Positions 63,316 through 64,000 of a DNA stretch of 64,000 bases are shown here, one piece after another (within the stretch, counting starts at the first letter, position 1; the number at the start of each line of letters is the position of its first letter). The translations under genes were made by a program, and so were the position numbers. The notes under the pieces were generated by a model. The model was not told the DNA's origin. It was given only the letters and a program-made list of their open reading frames with translations, and made no database searches. Source of the stretch: Macrosoma leucophasiata (taxonomy: Eukaryota > Arthropoda > Insecta > Lepidoptera > Hedylidae). The stretch lies in the NCBI GenBank assembly GCA_036365455.1, contig JAWQUS010000008.1, positions 22,241,501 to 22,305,500 of the forward strand, in the 5' to 3' direction.

Positions 63316-63790
63316 GAAGTTGGCAAACAAGCATGCGGTTCACATTGATGTTAAGTGATGACTGCAGTCTATAGACACCACAAAAGCAGCAGAGGTCAAA
63401 ATGCAGAATGTTGTGCATTTTGACCCCTGCGACCTTAATTGTTGTCTGTGTGATAGTTATTACGGGGCCATACATTACCATCTAAGTGCTAAACACTACC
63501 ATTTGGCGGCAGTTAGTTTAGGTAATGCGGTCACAGTACAAATATGACCAGTATGGAAACTACGTACAAAACGTTCGAAACGGCACACATACACAAACAT
63601 GCGCCTCGACGCTCGAGTAGCGTGCGTCTCACTACTGCAGCACCGCGAGAATCGCTTAAGGACCTCGTCGATGCGCATGTTTGTGTGAGTGTGCCGTTTC
63701 AACGTTTTGCACGTGGTTTCTATACTGTTCATATTTGTACTGTGATGTGGTGGTGCCTACGCCCTCGAGCTCTGGAACTCTTCTACCAGT
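63316..63790 (-). repeat. GTGGTAGAGCT-family copy split by a foldback MITE
   Basis: GTTGGCAAACAAGCATGCGG to ATTTGGCGGCAGTTAGTTTA (63316-63524) and GTGGTGCCTACGCCCTCGAG to TCTTCTACCAG (63750-63790) are the two parts. The middle is the MITE at 63532-63744. Confidence 0.8.
63532..63744. mobile_element. 213-bp foldback MITE with about 95-bp arms, 7-bp target duplication
   Basis: CACAGTACAAATATGACCAG (63532) and CTGTTCATATTTGTACTGTG (ends 63744) are inverse. Pairing continues inward through CGTTCGAAACGGCACAC and ACAAACATGCGC. ATGCGGT / ATGTGGT flank it (63525-63531, 63745-63751). No gene inside; the frames on both strands mirror each other. Confidence 0.85.
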
Positions 63791-64000
63791 TAACCGCCGC
63801 AAAATTAGATGTACTGGGGAAGTAACATAACTAATAATTGATCTGATACATTTGTACGAGTATCTTTAATCAAACTTTCATTATGGTTCTGAAACGGGCG
63901 CTTGCACATTTATTAAATAATCTACTGCTGATGAATATTTTTTAAACATTTTGTTAGTTATCGCCCCGCTTTGAAAGCCGATGCGAAATGTGCATTACAG
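63791..64000. other. Intron 10, start
   Basis: No exon visible. The next exon should begin in phase 0 and encode the start of the PH domain. Confidence 0.5.

Noticed and set aside
63496..63825. Mirror-image frames on both strands
   Set aside because: They arise from the inverted arms of the MITE at 63532-63744.

Overview
This is an insect nuclear window, almost certainly from a moth or butterfly (Lepidoptera). It is AT-rich, has short exons in very long introns, and is packed with interspersed repeats of lepidopteran type: a poly(A)-tailed family with a 'GTGGTAGAGCT' head, a SINE ending in (ATT)n, tRNA-derived SINEs, LINE 3' ends with 'CTCTGCCTACCCC', and mariner, CR1-like and RTE-like remnants. 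The species cannot be named from the sequence.

Host gene. One gene on the + strand explains all the convincing host coding sequence. Ten exons between 15729 and 63232 join in a single frame of about 440 codons (442 with the preferred exon 6 end). They encode a Trio/Kalirin/p63RhoGEF-family Rho guanine-nucleotide exchange factor: a short N-terminus, a basic Arg-Trp-Leu segment, an acidic Pro-rich linker with a LPPPM motif, a helical stretch, and nearly all of a DH (RhoGEF) domain of the Trio second-GEF type. The PH domain and C-terminus must lie beyond 64000. A second possible first exon (ATG at 27868, donor at 27893) fits exon 3 in phase, which suggests two promoters.

Layout. 1-15.7 kb: intergenic or 5' flank full of repeats (tandem RTE-like fragments, SINE, a mariner-like element in a poly(A) repeat, foldback MITEs, a 780-bp TIR element). 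15.7-25.4 kb: exon 1, a decayed CR1-like LINE on the minus strand (about 17.65-20.97 kb), a second RT fragment of that family (21.46 kb), a dead mariner carrying a nested retroposon (22.15-23.64 kb), exon 2. 25.4-45.2 kb: intron 2, with the candidate alternative first exon, several MITEs and a 7.9-kb mariner-like element (36593-44518) split by a nearly complete non-LTR retrotransposon with two ORFs. 45.2-64 kb: exons 3-10, separated by repeats, a 4 x 101-bp tandem array (53 kb), a decayed tandem duplication of an exon-intron junction (58.3-58.8 kb) and large palindromes (59.6-60.0 kb).

No CRISPR array, operon or intact tRNA/rRNA gene was seen. The most notable points are the alternative first exon, the repeated splice-donor region after exon 7, the layered insertions (one repeat family was hit four separate times), mariner-like ends carrying several copies of a TGTATACATATTT motif, and a LINE ORF1 with a coiled coil plus a possible degenerate esterase-like domain.
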